Source: an uncultured Bacteroidales bacterium | GTDB lineage: Bacteria > Bacteroidota > Bacteroidia > Bacteroidales > UBA932 | Direction: 5' to 3' | NCBI GenBank assembly: GCA_944322585.1 | Contig: CALUPB010000002.1 | Span: 192,729 to 256,728, forward strand | Length of the DNA: 64,000 nt | Shown here: piece after piece, positions 1 to 8,849 of the stretch | How positions within the stretch are numbered: position 1 is the first letter of the stretch | Layout: every line of letters starts with the position of its first letter | Position numbers and translations under genes: made by a program | The notes under the pieces: model-generated | What the model was told of the DNA's origin: nothing | What the model saw: only the letters and a program-made list of their open reading frames with translations | Databases searched by the model: none

Positions 1-1752
1 CCATGCTTCCACAGGATAAGGGACATGTTCCCCGAGCAGCCTTCTTTCGGAAAAAGCATGCAGGACATCCGAAGCCCTGTCCGGATAGCCGGCACAGAAT
101 ATCCCACGCAGTGCATAAAGGGTCGCCCTGTCCCAGAAAGTACTGTCACCCTGCTCCGTAAGCACTCCGTTCTCCGTCATCAGTTCCGGTCCGAGCAGCG
201 CATCGACCGTACCCTCCTTATGATAATCTATCCCGGCCACCAAAGGGAGGCAGATCCACGATCGCAGGACATTGTTCCCGTCATAATAGCGCCATGTCTC
301 ATATCCGGACACTTCCGCTCCGAAGTACCGTTCTATCGCCTTCCTCAATTTCTCCGCCTGTACCTTATAGGATGACGACACCTTTCGCGGCAAGCCGAGT
401 TCTCCGGCAAGATATGAAGCCGAAATCAGAGCATCGTAATAGAGAACGGATGTGCTGAGATTGGCGTCACCCGCCGGGAAACGTCCCTCCAGTTCATCGG
501 AATCCGATGCCACGACACCTTCCGTGGTAAGCTGTCTCCTGCAATATTCCAGACACCATTCTACCAATGGCCACAGCTTCTCCGCCTCCTGCCTTGAGGC
601 CCTTGCCAGAAGATACCGGGAAGCCCCGTAGGCTATCATGGCAGCATCACCCCTGTCTCCGGCACCTGCCCAGATATCCGTCCCTTCGGCTATTATAGAG
701 CTCGGAAGAGACCTGTATCCGTCATTCATAAACCGCGCGAAATGCCTGTAGCAGTTCAGCGCAGACTCATTCCCGACATCATATCCGAGGAACGGGAAGA
801 ACGGATTGACATATTCTGCCTGGTCATTGGCCCACAATGCCGCATAGAAGACCTCCCCTCCGGGAGCATGCATATATCCGTTCCGCGTCCTGATGATACT
901 CTCGGAAGCCCTTATCTTGGCAAACCTGAACTCCGTATCTATGACACTGTCAGGCGTCTCGAGCACCAGGCTGCCGTCTATGTCATTGCGGATGAAATCC
1001 ATCCTCGCGGCATATTCCCCGGCCGGGTCACTCTCTACAGGCAACTCTCCGGCACGGTACCCCTGAAAGACTGCGGCAAATGACAAGGTATCTCCGGGTG
1101 GAAGGCCATGCAGCCCGGCACCGATAACCGACCCTTCAATGATATAGCCACCTGTCACTCCCCTGGCAGGATCTGTCTCATAACGGACAACCGTTTCCGG
1201 CACCGTCACTTCCAGATGCCTGCCTCCGATATTCACAAGTCTGTACACTTCACACATCAGCGGCTTGTCCTTGGAAGGGAATACGGTCCTGGTCATCTCT
1301 ATCTCGGGCGACCGGCCTGCCTTGCTGTCCGTTCCGGAATATGTCCAGCCGACATTCCACAGACTCCGGACAGCCAATGCCCCGTCTATGGAAACTTCCT
1401 GCACCTTTTCTCCGCACAATGTCAGTCCGCTGACAAAAAGAAGGGACGGAATGTCCGCAGCGGTGCGGTAGACTAAACTGGCATGAGTATCGTTGGGAAC
1501 AGTCCTCAACAGCGGAAAGACAAGCGAACGCTCACAAGCAAACGCGCCCGAAGCATCCACGCCCCATCGGAGGACGAAAGCCATCTCTTCCCCGCTCATC
1601 TCGATATGGTCGTAATGGGGGACGCCCGGCACCGGAGTCCAGACTATCCGCCGGCCGCCATCGGCAATCTTCCATCCCGGCTGCGCGGCCGAAGGCCATG
1701 CGCATGACAACAAACACAGGACAATCCCTGCTATTCTTATGGAGTTTCTCAT
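1..1752 (-). CDS. Six-hairpin glycosidase-like secreted protein (partial, 3' end outside window)
   Basis: My own translation of the minus strand from ATG at 1752 stays open to base 1 (584 codons, C-terminus missing). Residues 1-23 form a signal peptide (MRNSIRIAG, hydrophobic core, then SAAQ). A beta-rich N-terminal part of about 230 residues is followed from about residue 260 by helix-rich sequence of the (alpha/alpha)6 six-hairpin type, with LWANDQAEYVNPFFPF near residue 305 and WDRATLYALRG near the visible end. Proteins of this kind (GH78-, GH95- and GH63-like groups) hydrolyse or trim glycans in the periplasm. The exact GH family cannot be called from this fragment. It starts 12 bases after the metallophosphoesterase stop and is the last visible gene of the first PUL. 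Confidence 0.75.
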   Translation of the reverse strand, partial: MRNSIRIAGIVLCLLSCAWPSAAQPGWKIADGGRRIVWTPVPGVPHYDHIEMSGEEMAFVLRWGVDASGAFACERSLVFPLLRTVPNDTHASLVYRTAADIPSLLFVSGLTLCGEKVQEVSIDGALAVRSLWNVGWTYSGTDSKAGRSPEIEMTRTVFPSKDKPLMCEVYRLVNIGGRHLEVTVPETVVRYETDPARGVTGGYIIEGSVIGAGLHGLPPGDTLSFAAVFQGYRAGELPVESDPAGEYAARMDFIRNDIDGSLVLETPDSVIDTEFRFAKIRASESIIRTRNGYMHAPGGEVFYAALWANDQAEYVNPFFPFLGYDVGNESALNCYRHFARFMNDGYRSLPSSIIAEGTDIWAGAGDRGDAAMIAYGASRYLLARASRQEAEKLWPLVEWCLEYCRRQLTTEGVVASDSDELEGRFPAGDANLSTSVLYYDALISASYLAGELGLPRKVSSSYKVQAEKLRKAIERYFGAEVSGYETWRYYDGNNVLRSWICLPLVAGIDYHKEGTVDALLGPELMTENGVLTEQGDSTFWDRATLYALRGIFCAGYPDRASDVLHAFSERRLLGEHVPYPVEAW

Positions 1753-1764
1753 GCAGGAGGAAAA

Positions 1765-2910
1765 TCACCGGGCAACATCCACGGTAAATTCGAAGTCATC
1801 GTACGGGGCCGTCCTCCATGCCTGGTCCGCGGTTATCGGAGAAATGGCGAACAGCGGGGAGAATGTCCTGACACTGACAGTCTTTCCGTCCGGCTTGAAT
1901 TCAAGGATACGGAGCCAGGAGTCGCCGCCGTTGCCGTGCCACTGTCCGTCGTTGGTCTGGGAGTTGAACATCATCTGCGGGATCATATGCCCGTCAGCTG
2001 CAGGATCCACCCGGAACCCGCAGGTGCAGCTGTAGTCGATATCCTTCACGTCGCTTCCCACAGGAATCTTCGGCGGCGTCCCTGTATGGCCGCAGAGGAC
2101 CATGGCAATGTTCTTCGACGGATAGACCAGCTTCTCCCACACGGCCTGAGGCCAGTTGTGCGGGGTCACCTTGTACCACTTCTCGTCCTCGATACGTGTC
2201 CCGTCAGGCAGGATGAAGGAATGTACGAAAACAATCACCTTGTGGTCCGCATATTCCGGCCTGGAAATAAGGTCGGAAGCCCATTCCAGAATCTCGTCCC
2301 GCGGAGCGAACTCCATGGCCACTATCAGTATTTTGCCCCAGTTCTCGTCGCTGAACTCATAGGCGGCATTTTCAAGGGTATGGATATTCTGCCAGTTCGG
2401 TGCAGTGGCCACCAAATGTTCCATGTTCTTGAGATTCCGCTCCGGATAGACGTATTCCGGCATCTGGGAATATCTGTGTTCGGCTGAAATGTAGCCTATG
2501 TCATGATTCCCCTGGCATGCGATGTAAGGCACCCTGTTGTCGAGGAACGAGAGGGAATGCGAGATGGCTTCCCACTGCTGGCGCGATGTCTGGGTCCCGT
2601 TCGGGAAATCCGGCAGGCCTCCGGCAATGAGCTTGTTGTTCTGCTCCACGAGGTCTCCTGTAAGCAGGGCGGTCATCACGTTCAGTCTTTTCGCATTCTG
2701 GGCTATCCATGCAGTCTGCAGGTCAAAAAGAGGCTGCGTCGCGGCAAATTTAATGTAACTCTGCGCATCGCCGAACATTATCATCGAGAAAGATTCCGGA
2801 TCTTCCAGCTGCGGATAAACCGGAATGATAGGTTCCGACTGTTTTATCTGTGCCTGCATCACGGCAGCTGCCATAAGAAAAGCTGTAAACAATAAAGAAA
2901 AACGTTTCAT
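1765..2910 (-). CDS. Secreted calcineurin-like metallophosphoesterase
   Basis: 381 residues with a signal peptide (residues 1-20, ending VMQAQ). The dimetal phosphoesterase motifs appear in order: GDAQ (47-50), GDLVE (85-89), GNHD (134-137), VHS (229-231) and CGHTG (273-277). The last motif is usually GHxH; here the second histidine is glycine, so metal binding may be altered. The family hydrolyses phosphomonoesters or diesters with two metal ions. The position between a GH16 gene and a six-hairpin glycosidase suggests removal of phosphate or a phospho-substituent from an imported or surface glycan, but that is inference. It follows the GH16 gene by 29 bases on the same strand. Confidence 0.85.
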   Translation of the reverse strand: MKRFSLLFTAFLMAAAVMQAQIKQSEPIIPVYPQLEDPESFSMIMFGDAQSYIKFAATQPLFDLQTAWIAQNAKRLNVMTALLTGDLVEQNNKLIAGGLPDFPNGTQTSRQQWEAISHSLSFLDNRVPYIACQGNHDIGYISAEHRYSQMPEYVYPERNLKNMEHLVATAPNWQNIHTLENAAYEFSDENWGKILIVAMEFAPRDEILEWASDLISRPEYADHKVIVFVHSFILPDGTRIEDEKWYKVTPHNWPQAVWEKLVYPSKNIAMVLCGHTGTPPKIPVGSDVKDIDYSCTCGFRVDPAADGHMIPQMMFNSQTNDGQWHGNGGDSWLRILEFKPDGKTVSVRTFSPLFAISPITADQAWRTAPYDDFEFTVDVAR

Positions 2911-2939
2911 ATCAATATGTTCTTACAAATTCGGAAAAA

Positions 2940-4034
2940 TCAGTCCAGACGGCTGACACGTACCCAGTCGACCTCCATATATGAAGGGACATCGTCATCG
3001 GAAATCTCGTTCCTCCCGGCAGGTCCGACACTCAGGATAAGGTAATACCCTCCGCTGAACGGCCACTGCTTCAGTTCGGCCTCGTTTTCGAGTTTCATAT
3101 TGGCATACCTCAACCTTTCCACCTCGTTGCAGTACATGACTATCTCGTCATCCGTAACCTCCACAGAATATACATTATACTGGCCTGCGTTGTATCCCGT
3201 GTCCCAGCCGCTGTATTCCAGGTCGACATGGTCGGTATTATGTCCGGTATAGGTGTCTATATAATGTGAATGCAGGGTATGCTGGACATAATCATGTTCA
3301 TAGGAATGTTCCATGATGTCTATCTCCCCTCCGTCAGGCCATCCCTGATATACCTGATATGCCGGTTCAGGCATCATCCATATTGCCTGTCCGACAGTAG
3401 GACCGTCATCGACGAACCTTGCGCAGACATCCACCCTGAAATTTCCCTGGAACCATATCTTGCCTTGGGTCTTGACTCCTCCGGTAAGGCTGACCCCGTC
3501 TTTCCTGTCCACTACAAGGACAAGATTTCCGTCCTTTACATAAGACTGGTCCGGACTGCCGGACATGGACACCTGCCATGCCGCAGTCCCTTTAGGGACA
3601 TAGTCCCAACTGTTCATGTCGAGTCCGTCTGCCTGATCGAAATCATCGAAAAAGATAATCTCTCCCTGTGCTCCAGGAAATTTGCCTTCATATGCGGACA
3701 GGATTACGGTATAGACGGTTTCCTTCCCGCCGGAAGTTACCGTAAACTCCTGCCTCTCCGGCCAGTCGCCCACAAAATTCTGAGGGTTAGGAGAAATCTG
3801 TGCCCCATCCGCCAGATAACATCCGACTGCCGTCACCTGTCCGCCGTATTTAATCTGACCGACCGTGACAGTACCGGCCTCCTGATCTATATTCGCGTGA
3901 TAGATATTGGCCCCCACCTGAAGGGTAAAGCGTTCAAGCGGATATTGTGCAGCCGTTTCAGGCCCGTCCGCTGAACATCCCGCCATGGCAAGAGCCATGG
4001 CTGATGCAAAGAAAGTAATCATTCCTATTTTCAT
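2940..4034 (-). CDS. GH16 family glycoside hydrolase, lipoprotein
   Basis: 364 residues. A lipobox (LAMAGC, Cys20) marks it as a lipoprotein, probably displayed on the cell surface. Residues 30-120 are a small beta domain; the GH16 jelly roll follows from about 128. The catalytic signature is EIDIME at 237-242: Glu237 nucleophile, Asp239, Glu242 acid/base. It is followed by HTLHSHY. GH16 enzymes are endo-acting and retaining, cutting beta-1,3 or beta-1,4 bonds in beta-glucans, galactans or, in some gut Bacteroidota enzymes, mucin-type O-glycans. The substrate cannot be read from the sequence. As the only clear endo-enzyme visible in this PUL it is the likely first cutter. Confidence 0.9.
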   Translation of the reverse strand: MKIGMITFFASAMALAMAGCSADGPETAAQYPLERFTLQVGANIYHANIDQEAGTVTVGQIKYGGQVTAVGCYLADGAQISPNPQNFVGDWPERQEFTVTSGGKETVYTVILSAYEGKFPGAQGEIIFFDDFDQADGLDMNSWDYVPKGTAAWQVSMSGSPDQSYVKDGNLVLVVDRKDGVSLTGGVKTQGKIWFQGNFRVDVCARFVDDGPTVGQAIWMMPEPAYQVYQGWPDGGEIDIMEHSYEHDYVQHTLHSHYIDTYTGHNTDHVDLEYSGWDTGYNAGQYNVYSVEVTDDEIVMYCNEVERLRYANMKLENEAELKQWPFSGGYYLILSVGPAGRNEISDDDVPSYMEVDWVRVSRLD

Positions 4035-4047
4035 TTTTCAAAAATTT

Positions 4048-5556
4048 TCAGTCCCATTCTATCTGGTCGAACGGTATCTTGTAGTCCATATAGTCGTATT
4101 CCACAGTACCTTTCGTCGCACCTACATGAAGTGTCAGAGTCTCGCCGTCAAGCAACGGGCCTCCATCCTGTCCGTCAGCCACCGTACTTCCGAGAGATTC
4201 CCCGTCCAGTATCCATTCGAAGCGCAGATAGCCGCCTTCCGTCCTGGTGATATCGAGAGCCAGCTCGTGCGGAACCGTCGGATCGAATGAGACATTGTTT
4301 ATCACATCCGTTGTCTTGTCCGGACGGGTGCTGCATTCGGTCATCCTGGTCTCGGCATTGAGATGCCATCTTATCTCATTGTTCCCGGAAAGGAAATATA
4401 TGATGGAATAGGCATCGGACGACATGGAGACTATACGGAATATATACTGGCCTTCCGCCGTAATGGCGTTCGTACCGGAGCGGATGAACCTGTTGTCTCC
4501 GCTGAATATCGTATTGTCGCCATTGTAGGTGATCGTACCTGGCCTGCCTGAAGACGGATCGGCCCACCATGACCACTCGTCAAACTGAGTCCTGTCTGCA
4601 GGAGGATCCATGGCCTGCTGGAGTGTTATCTGCCTCCTTACCGGAGTGATTCCTTCCGCCGTTGCCGTAGTCTCAAGAGTGAATGTAGCCGTTCTGATGG
4701 ACGTCCCCTGGTTTTCATCCATATTGATGACAAGCTCTCCGTTCCCGTTGAATGAAGTCTCTGCAAAAGAGTACCATGTCATGTTCACATCATCCTTTAC
4801 CACTGCCCATTCCGCATTGGAGACCACAGGCAGCCTGTATTCCTGAGCCTTATGGTCGAGTCTTATCAGGGTCTCTGCAGGGTCGAGCTGCATACCGTCC
4901 TGGGTCACGGTGACTGTTGCATATTCTTCGTCATGCCTGTCATATACGACTATGTCGGCATACCGTATCTCGCCCTTGTTTTCAGGGGCAGAGAATGAAA
5001 CTGTCCCGTCACCTTCACCCTCCGGGCTACTGCTGACAGTAAGCCATTCGGAACCCGAAGCCAGTGCAATCCTCCATTTCTGGTTTGAAAGAATCCCGAA
5101 AGAGCCCTCGCCACCGGTCTGCGGAAGCATTATGTCCTCCGCATTCTCGAAATCGAGATAAGCCGTACCGTGCTGGAACACTTCTACCCATTTTCCTATC
5201 CAGTAGTCGCTCTGTATTATCAGAGTATCGATCCTGTCGTCCAGTCCGGTATTGTCAGTATAGGTGACGGTGACTTCAAAAAGTTCGTCAGGCCCTCCTT
5301 CAGAAGGAGCAATCGTACACCAGTCCTGATGCTGGCCGTACACTGTCCACGGGTCGGTCGACTTTACCTGAAGGACTATCGGCTCCGGGTCGGAGGCTGT
5401 CAGTTCATACCTGTCCTCCGCAAGGAACCTCAGATCCACCCACTTCATCGGCTCCTTCTCACTGCATGAAAGCAGCAGGAAAGGACACAGCAGTGCCGGG
5501 AACACCCTCAGGATGCCCCGCACTGCGAAATCATATCGTTTTTTATCCGGTCTCAT
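4048..5556 (-). CDS. BACON-domain surface lipoprotein (putative glycan-binding protein)
   Basis: 502 residues with a lipoprotein signal (LLLSC, Cys31). Three BACON-like repeats span roughly residues 45-135, 140-225 and 230-320. They carry the typical phrases STDPWTVYG, SNQKWRIAL plus SEWLTVSSSPEGEGDGTVSF, and SNAEWAVVKD. A C-terminal beta-sandwich of about 170 residues (330-500) looks like a laminin-G or carbohydrate-binding fold. BACON proteins downstream of SusC/SusD commonly act as surface glycan-binding proteins, with BACON repeats as spacers and the C-terminal domain as binder. It is 13 bases upstream of the GH16 gene and 12 downstream of the second BACON gene, so one transcript is likely. 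No catalytic motif was seen. Confidence 0.82.
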   Translation of the reverse strand: MRPDKKRYDFAVRGILRVFPALLCPFLLLSCSEKEPMKWVDLRFLAEDRYELTASDPEPIVLQVKSTDPWTVYGQHQDWCTIAPSEGGPDELFEVTVTYTDNTGLDDRIDTLIIQSDYWIGKWVEVFQHGTAYLDFENAEDIMLPQTGGEGSFGILSNQKWRIALASGSEWLTVSSSPEGEGDGTVSFSAPENKGEIRYADIVVYDRHDEEYATVTVTQDGMQLDPAETLIRLDHKAQEYRLPVVSNAEWAVVKDDVNMTWYSFAETSFNGNGELVINMDENQGTSIRTATFTLETTATAEGITPVRRQITLQQAMDPPADRTQFDEWSWWADPSSGRPGTITYNGDNTIFSGDNRFIRSGTNAITAEGQYIFRIVSMSSDAYSIIYFLSGNNEIRWHLNAETRMTECSTRPDKTTDVINNVSFDPTVPHELALDITRTEGGYLRFEWILDGESLGSTVADGQDGGPLLDGETLTLHVGATKGTVEYDYMDYKIPFDQIEWD

Positions 5557-5568
5557 GTCAATTCCCGT

Positions 5569-7074
5569 TTATTCTGCCGTATAAGGAATGTATTCGAATG
5601 AATCTATGGTCATCGAGCCGACTCCGGATTCTATACCGAAAAGATACTGGAATCCGGCCTGCGTACTGCTGGATGCCCACACATCACCGACATTCTGTCC
5701 TTCATCCGAAACAAGGACATCATTGATATAGACTTTTCTGGACAATCCATATGGTGTCGCTCCACCGGTTCTGGTTACAGGTTCCATAACAAGCTTGAGG
5801 GTCTCCATCTCGCTTGCAGAAGCAGGATAATCGTGGAACTGGACTGTATTGTTCCACAAGCCGCCCCAACCGTTGTCGAACCCGAAGCAATAGTTCTGCC
5901 CGTCTATAGAAACCGATCCTCCCGAGCCAAGCTGATGGTCGTTGTTCCCGAACCGTATCATGAGATAGCAGGCTCCCGCCCAGTTGTTCACTGTGAAATA
6001 CCCCGATTCCAGACTGACATCCGAGAATGTCCAGATGAATGTGCCGTATTTGAATGTATCGAAAGTCTTGACCCTTGCATTGCCCGAAACTGTCGTAGTA
6101 AGGGTAGCCCCGTCAAGCTGTGTAGCATCATTCTCCTTGGCCGTACATGAACCCTGGGTAACCGTCATGGTCTTCGGGTCGAGCGGCAGACTCGGGTCTT
6201 CAGGAGAAATGGTGATTACGGTCTCCTTGTCATAGATATATTTCGAATAAGGCAGCTGCACCGTGAATGAATTGCCGTCATCCGCCTTCGTCAGGACTGC
6301 TTCCTCATTGTCTGACGTCACTGTCCAGCCGACATTGGCCTCCACGCTATAGGTCTTCGTTTCACCCGCATAGCCGAACACGAGGTCGGTTTCAGGATTT
6401 TCAAGCGCACCGAACTCAAGCATCACCCCATCCTGGACGACATCGAACGACCTGGTCTCGAAACCGTTCTCTATCGTAACGGTAGCCGTCCTCCTCGCAC
6501 CTTCACTGAGCACGGCAGTTGCCGTAACTTCTACCGGTTCTCCGGTACCGTCCCCTCTGTCAGGAGTCAGAGTCAGCCACGTGGCGGACGGTGTGGCTGT
6601 CCATGGTTTGTTGGAACTTACGACAAACGTCGCAGAGCCTCCTTCCTGTGGAAGCATGTCGGCAAAAGGAATCACGGAAAGAACACCCTTGGCCTCCTGG
6701 ACTACCTTCACCGTTATCGGGGCATCCACCTCCTCTGCAGTTATGGTCAGGGTCGCCGTCCTGGACACTTCATCCGGATTGTCTTCTATATTCACCGTTA
6801 TCTCCTCGACCAGGGAGCTCGCCGCACTCATGGCCGGGTCGGGAAGGCACCACTGGGAATCCGTCCTGATTTCCCACGGAGTGTTGGAACTTACATTGAA
6901 AACTATCGCCCTCGGAGACGTGGCAATCGCCGTATACTCTTCAAGGGCATCCGTCTGTATAGAAGGTGCCTGCTCAGGCTGTGAATCTATGTCAGGTGCC
7001 ATAGTACACCCGTACGCCAGAAACGAGATGATCAAGGTTGCCGACAAGCCTGCGGCAATTCTGTTATTTTTCAT
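5569..7074 (-). CDS. BACON-domain surface lipoprotein (putative glycan-binding protein)
   Basis: 501 residues with a lipobox (LAYGC, Cys23). Three BACON-type repeats lie at about 40-130 (SSNTPWEIRTDSQWC), 140-215 (SSNKPWTATPSATWLTLTPD) and 220-310 (ANVGWTVTS). The C-terminal module of about 185 residues (315-500) is beta-rich with many aromatic residues and may bind sugar. Architecture and length match the next gene, so the two are probably diverged duplicates that bind parts of the same glycan. It follows the SusD gene, the usual place for surface glycan-binding proteins. No enzyme motif is visible. Confidence 0.82.
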   Translation of the reverse strand: MKNNRIAAGLSATLIISFLAYGCTMAPDIDSQPEQAPSIQTDALEEYTAIATSPRAIVFNVSSNTPWEIRTDSQWCLPDPAMSAASSLVEEITVNIEDNPDEVSRTATLTITAEEVDAPITVKVVQEAKGVLSVIPFADMLPQEGGSATFVVSSNKPWTATPSATWLTLTPDRGDGTGEPVEVTATAVLSEGARRTATVTIENGFETRSFDVVQDGVMLEFGALENPETDLVFGYAGETKTYSVEANVGWTVTSDNEEAVLTKADDGNSFTVQLPYSKYIYDKETVITISPEDPSLPLDPKTMTVTQGSCTAKENDATQLDGATLTTTVSGNARVKTFDTFKYGTFIWTFSDVSLESGYFTVNNWAGACYLMIRFGNNDHQLGSGGSVSIDGQNYCFGFDNGWGGLWNNTVQFHDYPASASEMETLKLVMEPVTRTGGATPYGLSRKVYINDVLVSDEGQNVGDVWASSSTQAGFQYLFGIESGVGSMTIDSFEYIPYTAE

Positions 7075-7147
7075 AATTATCGGATATTAGTCATTTAATT
7101 ACTGTCAATCATATTGAGAAACTATCATGAAAACAGGTTCTGAGACT

Positions 7148-8842
7148 TTACCAGCCCTGATTCTGAGGATTGAGATTGGTATTCTTATAAAGTTCGGATT
7201 GCGGGATTGGATAAAGATACATCCGCTCCGCCCAGGTGCGGGTTTCGTAGACTTCCCTGTAGAAAGCATAATTGTTGTCCTCTGTCAGTTCTATCCTCAC
7301 ACCGTAAATGTCGCGCTGGGTATCCTCGGCTGTCTTCCACCTGCGGACATCCCAGAAACGGTGGTCTTCGAAGGCGAACTCGACACGCCATTCATTCCTG
7401 ACAGCGGCAATGAAACCCGCCCTGTCCTTGACATCCACTGACGGCATATTCGAGTTGGCCCTCACCTGATTCAGCGCCCAGGCGGCAGAATACGTGAACT
7501 CGGCATCCGTATAATCCGGATCCCCGAAAGCCTCTATCATGGATTCCGCATACGTCAGCAAAGTCTCCGCGTACCTGTATATTACCCAGTGGTGTCTGTT
7601 TGACACCGGATTGTCCGGAGAAAAGCTCGTGGACTCCTGGATATATTTCCTGAGGAAATATCCTGTCGGGGAACCGCCCTGGGTCACCGTCGCATCATCC
7701 TCCCCGCCTGCATAGGACGCTATACGCGAACCCTTGAACGACTGTCCGTTTGCAAGTATGGTCCTGGCAAAACGCGGGTCGCGGTTGTCGTACGGCCTCT
7801 GCGGGTTGAAAGCCGGGTCGTCGCATTCCCAGCCGTTAGCCCCGAGCGTCACGGTGTATCCGTTGATTGTCTGGAATGCATCCACGAGGTTCTGGGTAGG
7901 GAATGTGGCCGTAGCCGGAGTGGAACGGGAGCCTTCAGTAAACCTGATAGGGAAATTGTTCAGCTCGAATGAAGAAGAGGCGTCGTTCATCCTTAGAAGC
8001 ACAGTCTCCGGCGATGACACATTATTGCATTTGTCCGCAGGGTCGAGCTGATACAGCCCTGTATCTATCAGGTCGAGAGCGGCCTTTGCCGACCTTTTCC
8101 ATTTCTCCGTGTCCATGGTCGGATTGTGCAACTCGCTTGCCGCATAAAGAAGCGCCTTCGATTTCAGGGCCATCGCAAAGCCGCGGGTTACCCTGCCCGT
8201 CTCGTTGTTCGGCTGCCCCCGGTATGAGTCCGGAAGGTTGGAAGCACAGGCATCGCACTCCGACACGATATACTCCACCACATCATCGAAAGGAGTCTTG
8301 CCGATACTGTTCGCCTCCTCTATGGTCAGTTTCTTCAGAGGCATGGCGATGTCCCCGTACCGTTTGGCGAGTTCGAAGAAAAAGAATGCCCTGAGCACCC
8401 GTGCCTCATAAGGGAAATATTTCAGCTGCTTCTCCCAGTTCTCATACTGGGCGTCATTCTCGAACCTCGAAAAATCGGTGGAAGCGAATGATTCCAGAAA
8501 TTCGTTGGCCGCCCTTATGCCGTTGTACAGAGACCAGGCATTGTCAACCGTATTCAGGGCAGACCAGCTCCCGTTATTGAACCACTGTACCTGGCCTCCG
8601 GTATTCCCGAATTCCGCATCATCGCAGCCGCAATCGCGCATTGCCCCGCCTATGGCTCCGAAATCCTGGGGAATGTACGAATATACATTGGTCAGCACCT
8701 GCTTTGTCTCATCAAAATAGGAATATACGTCCGAATACGTCCTGAGTCCGTTGGTCTCGTCAAAGTCGAGATAGTTGCATGAAACGGCAGATATGGCCGC
8801 CGCCAGTACCGCAGTTGTATTGATTATCGTCTTCATATCCAT
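7148..8842 (-). CDS. SusD/RagB family nutrient-binding outer membrane lipoprotein
   Basis: 564 residues; the lipoprotein signal has its Cys at position 22 (AAISAVSC). The sequence carries SusD family hallmarks: the early YLDF motif, helical TPR-like parts (NGIRAANEFLESF, EARVLRAFFFFELAKRYGDI), and the C-terminal WAERMYLYPIPQSEL with a NPGW-like end (NPQNQGW). SusD proteins cap the SusC barrel and hold the oligosaccharide at the surface. It starts 7 bases after the stop of the short SusC gene and pairs with it. An alternative start two codons downstream (ATG at 8836) would also work. Confidence 0.93.
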   Translation of the reverse strand: MDMKTIINTTAVLAAAISAVSCNYLDFDETNGLRTYSDVYSYFDETKQVLTNVYSYIPQDFGAIGGAMRDCGCDDAEFGNTGGQVQWFNNGSWSALNTVDNAWSLYNGIRAANEFLESFASTDFSRFENDAQYENWEKQLKYFPYEARVLRAFFFFELAKRYGDIAMPLKKLTIEEANSIGKTPFDDVVEYIVSECDACASNLPDSYRGQPNNETGRVTRGFAMALKSKALLYAASELHNPTMDTEKWKRSAKAALDLIDTGLYQLDPADKCNNVSSPETVLLRMNDASSSFELNNFPIRFTEGSRSTPATATFPTQNLVDAFQTINGYTVTLGANGWECDDPAFNPQRPYDNRDPRFARTILANGQSFKGSRIASYAGGEDDATVTQGGSPTGYFLRKYIQESTSFSPDNPVSNRHHWVIYRYAETLLTYAESMIEAFGDPDYTDAEFTYSAAWALNQVRANSNMPSVDVKDRAGFIAAVRNEWRVEFAFEDHRFWDVRRWKTAEDTQRDIYGVRIELTEDNNYAFYREVYETRTWAERMYLYPIPQSELYKNTNLNPQNQGW

Positions 8843-8849
8843 CTACCGT

